NCBI GenBank assembly: GCA_963932465.1
Contig: OZ010795.1
Coordinates: forward strand, 524,525,451 to 524,589,450
Direction: 5' to 3'
Source of the DNA: Maratus speciosus
Taxonomy: Eukaryota > Arthropoda > Arachnida > Araneae > Salticidae
DNA length: 64,000 nucleotides
This document shows, one piece after another, positions 34,781-45,340 of the stretch (positions within the stretch are counted from its first letter, which is position 1; each line of letters begins with the position of its first letter). The notes below the pieces were generated by a model. It saw only the letters and a list, made by a program, of their open reading frames with translations. It made no database searches and was not told where the DNA came from. The position numbers were made by a program, and so were the translations under genes.

Positions 34781-35025
34781 ACAATTATACTAAATTTGAA
34801 TATTTAAATACATATTGTTCTGAATTTCTTTCGTGCAATAAACTAAAAGTTTTGAAGCATTTTATAAACTAATGAAAGATGTATTTCTTGAAAATGTCAT
34901 CAATATCATTAAAAAAATTCTTTTTTTCTTATTAGCTATAGAAAATCAGCAATTCAACACAAAGTTTAACTTTTAGATTCAGACATGGTACAGGTTCAGC
35001 AAAAAAAAAAAGCTGAACTTTGACG
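33900..35025. other. No recognisable gene; microsatellites
   Basis: AT-rich DNA with a G tract at 34507-34521 and TATG/TA microsatellites at 34699-34790. No coding frame or element ends seen. Confidence 0.55.
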
Positions 35026-35029
35026 GCCT

Positions 35030-35700
35030 AATGGAATTTTGACGAAATTCACATTTTTTTGCAGCGTTAAGATGAAATTTGCGCTTTTTCTGCGATACAT
35101 TGACGCAATTAGCGTTTTTCCCCGACCACTTGACGAAAATCGCGTTTTTCTACAATCTTTCAAACAAATTTGTGTTTTTTCTGCAATATTTCGAAGAAAT
35201 TCACGTATTTACCACGATCTTTCGTCAAAAATAGCACGTTTTTCACGATCTTTTGCCAAAAATCACGCATTTTCCATGATCTTTCGCCAAAGATCCATTT
35301 TTTTATCATCCGACAAAAATCGCATTTTTTTGCGATTCTTTGACGAAATTCACATTCTTTTTTCGTGATCATTCGACGAATTTCGCGTTTTTTCCACGAC
35401 CTTTCAAAGAAATTCACTATTACACGATCTTTCGACAAAATTCGCGTATTTTGCACGATCTTTCGCCGGAATTCGTATATTTTACAAGATCCTTTGGCAA
35501 AATATGCTTTTTTCTGCAATCCTTTGATGAAAATCACGTTTTTCCAGCAATCCTTTGGTGGAAGTCGCATTTTTTCCCGCGATCCTTTGAAGAAATTTGC
35601 ACTTTTCCTGTGATTCTTTGAAGAAATTTGCATTTTCCCGCGATTGGTTGAAGAAATTTGCTCAATTTGGCACGGTTCATACTCACGTTTTTGTTGTATT
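35030..35700 (-). repeat. 31-bp satellite tract 2 (inverted)
   Basis: About 20 units of the same family as tracts 1 and 3 but in reverse orientation, reading GATCTTTCGACAAAATTCGC followed by GTATTTTGCAC on the plus strand. Because 31 is 3x10+1, any frame passes through all three phases and long open frames occur on both strands (for example 35160-35717 minus, 185 codons). These are artefacts. Confidence 0.9.
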
Positions 35701-35704
35701 ACAT

Positions 35705-36735
35705 CCATTCCCGCCAATCCCGCCCCCCTCTATTAAAAATGTCGAAAAATTTTAATGCATGTTTGCATCGATCCCAGAGATAATAAAATTCACTGCCGAA
35801 AAAGCGGAATTCCGCGTTTTCGCAGAAAAGTAACATGTCTGTAGATTATTGTACAACTGCAAATCATCTCCGTAAGAACTTTTGAGTAAGCAAATTTATT
35901 TAAAAAAATAAAATAAGTCAGTTTTATACTGACATACAATTACCAAAAATTACACTGTCCATTACCAAATTACCTACACATTACCAAAAATTACAATGTC
36001 CAGAAAGAATTAAATGGCAAAATTAATGCAGGTCACAGGACCACTAAAAAAAAAAAGGCTATTATAAATTGCCTGACAGCAGTCACTTCCTCTCACAAGG
36101 AGAAAGAAAAAAAAAATTCTTATATTCCATTGAAATGATTACACTTTTCAGGTTATGTTAATACAGTAAGTAGACTTCCTCAAAATCTGCACAGCCCCGG
36201 AACAGAGGTTGTGCAGATTTCTAATCGTTGCTTTGTTTACATTTTTTAAACAGTAATTTGAATGTAATAATGCAATCAAATTATAATGAATTCTTATAGT
36301 ATAGTAAAATAAATTAAAAGTAAAATGATAAAAAGTAAAGGTCAAGCAAATAATTAATGTATAATTAAGTATTATGCATAGCAAAAGATGAGATACATTT
36401 CCCTTGAATTATTCAATGAAACTATTAATTCACATCAAAATCAAAGTAAGGAAATTTTATTTCAGATTTGCCTTGCAATCTTAATAACCAAAAAGCTTGA
36501 TCAATACGTAAGTATATTTGGTAAAAAGATTGTGATTACCAGTGATACAGCAATATCTTAATTTTTTTGAAAAATAAATTACATTTTCTTCATGAAAAAC
36601 CATAAGTACAGTTATATTATCAAGAATTACATATTAAATTATACATATGGAACAATATGAAACTAAAAAATTTTGTAATTTTGCCCCTAAATCTGAACTG
36701 ATAGTTTCATTGTTTACATATGTGATAATGTGCAG
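35705..36735. other. No recognisable gene between satellite tracts
   Basis: AT-rich sequence. Small blocks TGCACAGCCCCGGAACAGAGG (36190-36210) and TTACCAAAAATTACA repeats near 35940-36000 are visible, but nothing coding. Confidence 0.45.
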
Positions 36736-36807
36736 GTTTGAAGAAGTCTACTGCCCGGGCGCAGAATCGGCGCAACGCTGCGACGCATGTCGCAGACTCT
36801 TGAAAAG
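36736..36807 (+). other. Candidate isolated coding exon
   Basis: A 72-nt GC-rich block in strongly AT-rich surroundings. It is preceded by AATGTGCAG with a T-rich stretch (TTTCATTGTTTACATATG) and followed by AAAAG|GTATGC, so it has plausible splice acceptor and donor. It reads FEEVYCPGAESAQRCDACRR plus LLK, with two Cys pairs (C-x8-C-x2-C), in phase 2 at both ends. I do not recognise the protein. The two satellite tracts at either side could lie in its introns. It may equally be chance or part of an unknown element. Confidence 0.35.
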
Positions 36808-37039
36808 GTATGCAGACTATTTTTCAACTGGTAAAATTTAGAAAAAAAAAAGTTTGCTAGAAATTATTTGCCATGTGCCATAATAATACGATCCACGTCA
36901 CATGCGATTGACGAAGCCCCGATTATCTTTAAAATATAAATAATTCACGGAGAAAACTCTATACACGCGATCATGAAATGCCCATTATTAAATGAGTCAA
37001 TCCTCGTAGGGGTGATTTCTTTAGAAATAAAAAAAAAAA

Positions 37040-38490
37040 TCGGTCATTAGTCCGAAAATTCGGACGTAAATATCACGAATTTCGACAAATGTTAACCAAA
37101 AAAACAATTTTGTCAATCGTTTGCAGTTAAAATTGCCAATTTCGTCAAAGGATCGCGAAAAAAAGTGAATTTCGTCAAAAGATCGCGCAGAAAAAAGGAA
37201 ATTTTGTCATAAGATCAAGAAGGAAATGCCAATTTCGTCAAAAGGCTGCGGAAAATAGCAACTTCTGACAAAGGCTGGCGGAAAAATGCATCTTCAGTCA
37301 AATGATTGTGGAAAAAACACGAACTTCGTCAAAGGGCTACGGAAAAATAGCAACTTGCGTCGAAGGATTGCTGAGAAACGCAAATTTCGTCAAAGGATCG
37401 CGAAAAAAAACACAAATTTCGTCAAAGGATTGCGGAAAGAACGCAGATTTTATCGAAGAATCGCTAAAAGAGGAGATTTTCGTCAAACGATCGTGGAAAA
37501 TAAGAGAATTTCGTCAAAAGATGGCGAAAATTTTGTCACAAGATCGAAAAAATTCAATTTTGTCAAAGGGCTGCGGAGAAAATATCAATTTTCCACAAAG
37601 GATGGCGGGAAAACGAGAGTTCTGTCAAATGATCGGGATAAAACGTTAATTCTGACAAATGATCACGGAAAAAGCGCGAATTCTGTCAAAGGATAGCGGA
37701 AAGAACGCGGATTTTATCGAAGAATCGCTAAAAAATGAGATTTTCATAAAAAGATCATGGAAAATAAGCAAATTTCATCAAAAGATGACGAAAACTTTGT
37801 CACAAGATCGAAAAAATCCAATTTCATCAAAGGGCTGCGGAAAATATCAACTTTCCACAAAGGATGGCGGGAAAATGCGAGTTCCGTCAAATGATCGGGA
37901 AAAAACATTAATTTTGACAAATGATCGCAGAAAAAGCGCGAATTCTGTCAAGTGATAGCGGAAAAATGCGAATTTCGTCAAAAGATCGCGGAAGAAATGC
38001 GAATTTCATCGAAAAATTGCGGGAAAAAGCGAATTTCGCGCAAAGATCACTACAAAACAAGGCTTTCACTAAAAGATCGCGAAAAATACGTATATTGTCA
38101 AAAGATCGCAGAGAAAACACGAATTTTTTTTCAAAGGATCGGCGAAAAAAACACGAATTTCGGCAAAAGATCGCGAAAAAAAATACGAACGTCGTCGAAA
38201 GATCACAAATAAAAGCGAACATGGTCGATCGATTGCGAAAAATGCAAACATCGTCAATAGATCGCGAAAAAAACGTGAACATTGTCGAAAGATCGCGATA
38301 AAAACGCGAGTATCGTTGAAAGATCGCGAACATTGTCGAAAGATCGCGATAAAAAAAGCGGGACATCGTCAAAAGATCACGATAAAGAAAAGGCGGACGT
38401 CGTCGAAAGGTCGCGAAAAAAACACGAACATCGTCGAAAGATTGCGCATTTCGTCAAAGAATCGCGGAAAAATTTGCTTCAACATTGATA
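37040..38490 (+). repeat. 31-bp satellite tract 3 with 263-bp higher-order repeat
   Basis: About 46 units with consensus AATTTCGTCAAAGGATCGCG followed by GAAAAAATGCG. Within it, a block of about eight units is repeated as a whole: 37434-37697 and 37698-37959 share unit-specific variants (GATTTTATCGAAGAATCGCT, CTTTGTCACAAGATCG, TTTCCACAAAGGATGGCGGG) in the same order. Open frames such as 37286-37696, 37921-38301 and 37908-38372 are repeat artefacts. Confidence 0.92.
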
Positions 38491-39410
38491 TTTTCACGAG
38501 ATTTTTTCTTATAGCTGAGTGGCAGGTTAAATATTAGTTAGCCATGTTTGGAGTGAAAGCATGTTAAATTTTGAATTGCACAACTACCTAAGATTGCTAC
38601 ATAAAACATTGCATTAGAATTACTTATAGTATTTGCATGAATTACTCAAATTTGTTTTCTAAGAATTTCAATCTGCTCCAATAACAGGTTTTATTGCTAC
38701 AAAATTAAATTTTTGCTGCTTCAAAGTGGCTTTAGTGCACTTTCATCTCTGTATTATCACATCTATATAGTTTTTGATATTATCATATTGTATCAATCTT
38801 TTCAAAAATTTTAGAAATTGGTGTTCATATGTTATTTTTACTGTTATTCTGTTTTCTAACTTCACAGAAATTTTGACAAATTTTATGAAAGATTTCTCAG
38901 ATAGTGGTTTTAAAAATTTTAAGGACAAAGGTAATTTATTTATAAAAGTACTTTCCTTTTATGTTAATCACAAAAACTGGGGTGGGGGAGGGTTGAATGC
39001 ATGAGTGATTGGAAAGAGAGCGTTTGCCCTTAAGTTCTGCAGATTGTTTTTAAAGTTTCTACTTGTGTTGCAGACTGCAGAAAAAAATTCTGCTGCTGGG
39101 GTCTACTGTATCAGCATATATATAATTTAATTTTATATAAGTGCTAACAGACATTTTTAGCAAAAATAGATGCTTCTATATTAACACAGTCAACCACTTT
39201 TTATATATAAAAAAAAAAAATAAATAAATAAACGTAAGCCAAACTGTAACTCCAATAAATAAATATTGTGCCATTAGAATCTTAAAAAAACACAAGAAAT
39301 TCAGAAGAACAGCACTCATTAAAGTATCAAATATCAGAAACTTTAAGCAATAAAACTTACAATGTATTGAATGACAATAGAAAAAAAACTTGGATATTTA
39401 GGTATATACT
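38491..39410. other. No recognisable gene
   Basis: AT-rich sequence with short A tracts (39205-39230). No element ends or credible frame. Confidence 0.5.
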
Positions 39411-39413
39411 ACT

Positions 39414-39989
39414 ACTTGATTATCCCATCAACCAATTTCACCAAATTATACAAATTGACAATTTTTATTTTAAATAGCGAAAGAACAAATAAATTAGTAA
39501 AACATTAATAAAAATACAAATAAAAAGTCGAATTAAAAATCACTTAATGACATGTATCGTGTTTTAATGTCAGGTGAATGTGACATTTACGATCATCTAT
39601 TATTGGCATTTAATCTTATATAGTGTTGAATCTAGAAAAAGGGGCCGCCAGGCAGGAATTTTTCAAAAAAGGAACACTATTCTAAAATAAGGGCACATTT
39701 TTTTTTACAAAAGAGCACACTTGTACCTTGTTCCCAAAACATATTTTGAACTGATTTGTCTAGAACCCCTAGAATTTGCAATATTTTCCCAATATCAATT
39801 GAATTGCCGCGGGGTGCATTAGGAAGTGTTAAAAAGGGTAGCTGGGTACATCTGAAGGGTTTAAAAGAGCCGCCGGATGCAAAAAAGAAATAAAAAGGGC
39901 CTCCAGACGCTGCGCCCTACTAAAGCGGCTTAGAGTCAACACTACTTATAGTTTGGCGATAGTTTTTGGGTCGACGGTATAATCAAGTA
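39414..39989. mobile_element. TIR element family S, copy 2 (carries a nested MITE)
   Basis: Ends ACTTGATTATCCCATCAACC and, inverted, ACTTGATTATACCGTCGACC. The interior matches 10325-10858 (for example GGTGAATGTGACATTTACGA), except that copy 1 has an insert at 10484 and this copy has one at 39621. No coding frame. Confidence 0.75.
39621..39944. mobile_element. Nested MITE with 6-bp target duplication
   Basis: A 324-bp element with TIRs TAGTGTTGAATCTAGA and, inverted, TAGTGTTGACTCTAAG. It is flanked by CTTATA on both sides (39615-39620 and 39945-39950). Removing it restores the family S sequence seen at 10811-10825. The interior is GC-richer (GGGGCCGCCAGGCAGG; GCCGCCGGATGC) but non-coding. Confidence 0.8.
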
Positions 39990-40199
39990 GTACCTACCAA
40001 TATTTATTTACATTATTTTTCTTAATTATCCATCCATCTTGACTGGTGGATAAATGTATGTGAATTGAAACTTGAAGTGACTTGTAACATGAATTAAAAC
40101 TGATCTATTGTAAATTGTAAGTAATTATGCATCACTACATTTATTCAAGATTTTTTATATTTTAATATTGTGATGTCACAGTTTAATGACTACCTATTG

Positions 40200-40430
40200 T
40201 TTTATTAATATTATTAACAAAATAACTAATAAATCAGTAAACATCATTAAAAATACACATAAATGTTGAATTAAAAAGCACTTGATCAGATAAACACAAG
40301 CCATGCACCTGACATCAATGAATTTGACGGCACGGTCATGCATTTTTGGTTTTAAATCCTACAGTTTGGCAATTTTCTTCTTTTTTTTTTTAATGAATGA
40401 AAAGTGGTCAACAGGATAACTGATTAGTAC
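40200..40430. mobile_element. TIR element family S, diverged copy 3
   Basis: Shares the order AACAAAATAAC, AGTAAACATCATTAAAAATA, TTGAATTAAAAAGCACTTGA and the right end GTGGTCAACAGGATAACTGA with copies 1 and 2. The left end is poorly preserved. Confidence 0.55.
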
Positions 40431-40439
40431 ATAAAAATG

Positions 40440-41270
40440 TAATACTGTGTAGTCCCTTTTAGATAAAGTGGCCACTTATAATAAAATTTTACTACTGGCC
40501 GCTAATGAAATTTCCCAGTTTTACTGCTTACCTGGAAAATTTTCAAACATGCTGAAACAACCGAAAATAAGTTGAGAACATAGCAAAGGTTTCATTAATA
40601 ATATAATAATAATCTAAATCAAAATTTCAGTGCTATTAAATACCTACATTTTATATTACTTTTAAATTTAATTTAAGTAGTAACTATTCCAAACAAATAA
40701 TTTTTCTATCAAATAATTTTCTCTTTCTGAAACATTTGAAATTCAGTTTGGTTTTCAAATGCATAAAATTGGCTGGGGCTCATACTTAAAAGCCAAGCAA
40801 TCAAAAAGTTTTCCCCATTTTTAAGTAAAGGCAGAAAATATTTAACAAAATGCTGTCAAAGTTGACACTTTGAAGAAAATTTCTATAAAGCAACAGTGGG
40901 GAGAGAAAAAAACTGCTGTCATGATCATGAAACAATTATTTAGGTATAACTAAAGATTTAATTAATTTAACAAAAAAAATTACATTACAAACAATTTTAA
41001 TAATCATAATCATGCCAGCAAATTTTATGCTTTAAAATTTAAAAATTCCTCGAAATGTTTTATACTGAGTGGGAACGTTTTTAGAGAACCGATTTAACAA
41101 GACATTTAAATATCATATGAAAGATAGGCATGTAATACATCATTTAAACCAAAAGTGTTGATCATGAAAAGGTTTACTGTATATAATAATTATAAAAGAT
41201 GCTCTGGAATATTATAAACTAATCATAACGACAAATTGTGAAAAAAGTTCTGGGATTTCTCAGAAGATTC
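40440..41270. other. No recognisable gene
   Basis: AT-rich filler next to the 3' end of the candidate gene at 41277. No element termini identified. Confidence 0.45.
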
Positions 41271-41276
41271 AACATC

Positions 41277-41786
41277 CTATATAAGAATTGCACTTCGTAA
41301 AACTTCTTCAAAATTGTAGTTTAATGATTCGGTTTCTTCGCTTAATCTTTTAAAAACATCAAACTTAGGTGTCAAACAAAAACTTAATGTTCCATTACGA
41401 TATTTTACAAAAGAACTTAACATGTCAACAAAAACAGTACTACCTATTATAAATTTGTTTTTATAGAATCCTAGAAGAATGCATATCAAGTTGTTTAAAA
41501 CAATATGGCATTTAAGTTATTAAATATAAATTCTTAGTAATTAACATCTTTTAAAAGGTTAATTTTAGGATTTATTCTAACATAATTCTAGAATCCGAAC
41601 TCTAACAATTTTAGGCTTACTTACAGGCAAGAGCTGATTATCGATTCTGTTGCAATTTCGACATATAAATTTGGTACATAAACAGAAAAATCATTACAGA
41701 ATAAACAAGTATATATTATACAGCTTACCTTGCTTTTCGGAAATGTTGCTTGAAGAACTGATCTTGCCGGTCGCCACAGTAAACAT
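41277..41786 (-). CDS. Candidate two-exon small host gene (83 codons), function unknown
   Basis: Exon 1 (41786-41729) starts at an ATG in a CACAATGTTT context and reads MFTVATGKISSSSNISEKQ, ending AAGCAAG|GTAAGC. A 258-bp intron ends CATTCTTCTAG (41471). Exon 2 (41470-41277) continues in phase from the single leftover base and reads FYKNKFIIGSTVFVDMLSSF through NYNFEEVLRSAILI to a TAG stop. Splicing gives an uninterrupted frame in which exon 2 has no stop for 64 codons and a non-repetitive, protein-like composition. The sequence upstream (to about 41860) is GC-richer than its flanks and could be a 5' UTR. An alternative is one exon from an ATG at 41842 ending at the GTAAGT donor at 41624. I do not recognise the family. 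Confidence 0.4.
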
Positions 41787-41892
41787 TGTGATTGTGAAGT
41801 ACACAACAAAAATAAACTGCCGCCTTTACTCTGTGTTGCCACTCGGATCTCTAAACTGTTGTTCGCAGCCAGATTCAGGCAGACGTTCTACA

Positions 41893-42430
41893 AAGATCTA
41901 TATAGGTGGCCCATATCGATCCACACAAATCTGTGTTACTGAATGCTAATTCAATTAATTTAATAGACGTTACGATTAATTTAATAGATTATTAAAGTAA
42001 TATACATCTGTTATTAAAATAAACACATAATAAGTGGGCTTCGAAATACATACTAAAAAATCAATTTATATAGATATCTTTATTATTGTTCTATAATAAT
42101 AACAATAATAGCTAATTATAGTATAAATAATTACATATTTTTTATATTATGATTAAATCTTATTTAAATTAACTTAATAAAACGCTATAGTAACGCGAAA
42201 AAGTTGTCCCCAGATTCTAATAGAAAATCTATCAAGATCTATATAGATAGCCCATATCGATCTGTATAAATCTACACAGATTTACTGAATACTGTACAGA
42301 TGTTAAAATTTCAACATTTTCTTACTTTTTACGGTTAATTTAGTCAAACAGTAATCTAATATACTTCTAATATTAATATAAATACATTATAAATGTGGCC
42401 CGAACTATATGCTACAAAATCAATTTATAT
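41893..42430 (+). repeat. About 340-bp tandem duplication
   Basis: GATCTATATAGGTGGCCCAT to CAATTTATATAGAT (41897-42070) recurs at 42236-42430 with the same landmarks (AGCCCATATCGATC, TAATTTAATAG/TTAATTTAGTC, AAATCAATTTATATAGATG). It sits between the candidate gene and the truncated edge of the gypsy element, and probably represents two copies of a further repeat. Confidence 0.65.
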
Positions 42431-42467
42431 AGATGTACCTGGTTTTCTCATGGACAAATGGGCCCAG

Positions 42468-44434
42468 CTAGAGCCCATCTGCCCATATGGGACCCATATG
42501 GAACCCAAATGGGCCCATAGTTCTGTGCTGCCTGGGTATATGTTGGATATCTGTTGTGAACTGGGATATAAAATCCAATTGTCTAGACTGCCTTGGTGAA
42601 TGTTTATCTGTGCGTTGCTGGAAAGCAAATGTTAAAGGTTTGTGATCAGTAAAGAGTGTGAAGCACCTTGCTTCGAGCATGTGTCGAAAATGTTTAATGC
42701 CAGCATATGCTGCATGTAGTTCTCTATCGTATGCACTGTAAGCACGTTCAGCTTGGGTAAGTTTGCGAGAAAAAAACCAAGAGGCTGCAATTCGTTGTCG
42801 ACCAATTGTGACAAGGCCCACCCGATTGCGAAATCAGAAGCATCTACTTGCAAAACTAAATTAGCATCTGGTTTCGGGTGTGCCAACAGGGTTGCATTTA
42901 CAAGTAATTCTTTAAATTTTTTAAATTCCCTCTCTGCCTCATCCGACCACTCAATTTTTGTTTTGTCCTTTTTCTTGGAGCCTTTTAAATAGTTGCTAAG
43001 GACAGTTTGATGTTTAGCAATGTTTGGCAAAAACCGACGAAAGAAATTCAAAAATCCAAGAAATCTTTGGAGATCTTTTATAGTTTCAGGTTGTGGGTAA
43101 TTTAATATGGGTGCGACCTTATCAGGGAGGGGTTTTGTATCACACTGTGAAACAAGGTGGCCTAAAAATGAAATATCTGGGACGCCGAATAAGGTTTTTG
43201 AAGCATTAATTGTAAGTCCATATGCGTCTAATCTTTCGAATAGCATACGTAAATGGACTTTGTGTTCAGCTTCATCCTGACTAAAAATGAGTAAGTCGTC
43301 TAAATAGACAAAACAAAAAGGTAAATCTCCCAGAATCTCATTCATAAATCTTTGGAACGTTTGTGCCGCGTCATATAATCCAAAATTTAAAAAAAGGAAC
43401 TCAAAAAGGCCAAATGGTGTACAGACTGCTGTTTTTGGTATGTGGTCAGGATGTACAGGGATATGGAAATAAGCTCTAACAATATCAATTTTAGAAAATA
43501 TTCGTTTTCCATGAAGTGCATTTGAAAAATCCTGAATATGGGGAATAGGATACCTGTCTGGTGTAGTACATGAATTTAATCTTCTATAATCCCCAACTGG
43601 GCGGATACTACCACCACTTTTAGTAACCACATGTATTGGCGAAGACCATGGAGATTTAGAGGGTCTGCATATTCCCTGATCAATCATGTATTGAAATTCT
43701 TTTTTAACCGCTTCGTAAAGTTTAGGGTTTAGTCGTCGTGGCTTACTATGAACCGGTGGGCCAGTAGTTTCAATATAATGAACAGTGTTATGCGACACTG
43801 GTTCATGTTTTGAGGTAATTTTTGTAAGGTTGGGATATTCTGATAAAATTTTGTGATAATCAGAATTGCCTGAAATGAGTTTGATAGAACTGTCCTGGGA
43901 CGAATGTGCAAATATTCCAACTTGTGAAAGTTTTGTGATACTATCAATAAGCCTACGCCGTTTAAGGTCAATCAGAAGACCAAAAATTTCTAGAAAATCC
44001 ACTCCAATAATTGGTATAGGTACACTAGCTATTAAAAATTTCCAATCAAAACTACGCCTTAAACCGATGTCGACATTCATTAATTTTGAGCCATATGTAG
44101 AAATTTTTGTGTTATTTGCAGCAAATAATTGTAAGGGGTCTGGATGCAATTTTTTAGAATTTTTAGGGGATGGAATACACGAAACATCAGATCCGGAATC
44201 GACTAAAAATTTTAAATGCGATCTTTTATTAAAAACATATAGGCGACAAGATTTAGGGCTACCGGCGTTGAGGTCGCCGAAACTTGCATGTCGATAGCCG
44301 ACTCTAGTTTTCCAAATTTTCTTTATATTTACATGGTTCCCTACATTTACGCGCTTTTTTTCCGTATGTTTGATGGTAATAACAAAATTCATCAGAGCCG
44401 AATTGCCGATGCGGCGATTTGAAATATCGCCCAC
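42468..44434 (-). pseudogene. pol: Ty3/gypsy pol: protease, reverse transcriptase, RNase H; integrase missing
   Basis: The main frame (44434-42632, 600 codons) overlaps gag by 131 bases in another phase, as expected for frameshift expression. Domains: retropepsin-like protease with DSGSDVSCIP at residues 79-88 and a GVDFLEIFGLL flap/hydrophobic region; a reverse transcriptase with KIDIVRAYFHIPV (about 310) and the catalytic YLDD (about 377-380); and RNase H beginning LQVDASDFAIGWALSQ. A single frameshift near 42800 moves RNase H into the 42821-42468 frame (YDRELHAAYAGIKHFRHML, LFTDHKPL). Coding then stops at FTTDIQHIP, near 42550, where unrelated GGGCCCATATGGG sequence begins. Integrase and the 3' LTR are absent. 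The rest is almost intact, so this element was active fairly recently. Confidence 0.92.
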
Positions 44435-45119
44435 GTGATCGGTCTCTCGAACGCGATCGCGACAACCTTTCTACTTTTTGACATAACGCAGTAATTTCCG
44501 CGCGCAGTGCGGATATTTCGTTTTGTTGAGACTCGACAGTAAGTGCCGATTTACTGTGTGATGATTCGCCGATCGCGTATACATTTCCCGAGTCCGATTG
44601 TACTTCGGCGATTTTGTCTGCCATTTTCGCCAAGTTTTCAAGGGATTCAGAACTTACGGCCAAAATACTTTGCATATCTGCAGGGAGCCTTTGAAACCAC
44701 AACGACTTAAAAAAATCATCAGTAATTGAATTTTTGGCTAGCTGCTGCATTTTCCTTAACAAGTGGGAAGGTTTTTCATCCCCTAACTGTAATTCCGATA
44801 ACAATTTCCGGATCTGTTTATTTTCAGATTCGGAAAATTCTTGAATTAACCTGTCTTTTAATGTCTTGTATTTGTCGTTTGGTGGAGGGTTTAATAAAAT
44901 GTCGGACACTGCAGACAATGTTTCTGGATCGAACGCTGCAACGATATTGTTGTATTTTGTGGCATCGACAGTAATACCCGATAGTTCAAAATTGCTTTCT
45001 GCTTGTGCGAACCAAAGTTTAATATTAGTTTTCCACAACGGCGGTAACTTTGCACCTAATTTGGCAACTTGGGCATTACTAGCGGTATTAATTACGTCGT
45101 CTGGCATACTGTCCCCCAA
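44304..45119 (-). CDS. gag: Ty3/gypsy Gag, intact 271-codon frame
   Basis: A capsid-type retrotransposon protein with PPLWKTNIKLWFAQAESNFE near the N-terminus, a long helical middle (LQLGDEKPSHLLRKMQQLAK; WFQRLPADMQSIL), a Ser/Arg-rich RNA-binding stretch (RLSRSRSRDRSRGR) and a C-terminal Cys/His cluster CYYHQTYGKKARKCREPC. This pattern is typical of the arthropod gypsy group whose knuckle is not the canonical CCHC. The start is the first ATG after the primer-binding site leader. The frame is unbroken and precedes pol on the minus strand. Confidence 0.92.
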   Translation of the reverse strand: MGDSMPDDVINTASNAQVAKLGAKLPPLWKTNIKLWFAQAESNFELSGITVDATKYNNIVAAFDPETLSAVSDILLNPPPNDKYKTLKDRLIQEFSESENKQIRKLLSELQLGDEKPSHLLRKMQQLAKNSITDDFFKSLWFQRLPADMQSILAVSSESLENLAKMADKIAEVQSDSGNVYAIGESSHSKSALTVESQQNEISALRAEITALCQKVERLSRSRSRDRSRGRYFKSPHRQFGSDEFCYYHQTYGKKARKCREPCKYKENLEN

Positions 45120-45321
45120 AATGTTAAATTCTATTAAATTACTAGCAATTAATACTTAAACAAAATGAAAAAAGTAATAAAGTGCATTAATTTTGCAATT
45201 GGAACATTACTCCTAACCAAACCAGAGGAGAAATGAAACATGCATCTTACCTCCTTTCCGTTGCGGCGTAGCACGTGGCCCGGCCGAAGAAACTATCTAA
45301 TACTCATCAGAAATCTTGCAT

Positions 45322-45339
45322 GACTTTCTCGGGTCACCA
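45322..45339 (-). other. Primer-binding site of the gypsy element
   Basis: On the minus strand TGGTGACCCGAGAAAGTC, an 18-base TGG-initial sequence as expected for a site complementary to a tRNA 3' end, lies about 200 bases upstream of gag. It marks the inner boundary of the 5' LTR. Confidence 0.65.
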
Positions 45340-45340
45340 T

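Noticed and set aside
37286..38372. Open frames of 60-154 codons on both strands
   Set aside because: They are products of the 31-bp satellite period and show its monomer in all three phases.
43866..44297. 143-codon plus-strand open frame
   Set aside because: It is the antisense shadow of gypsy pol/protease, which has unmistakable motifs.
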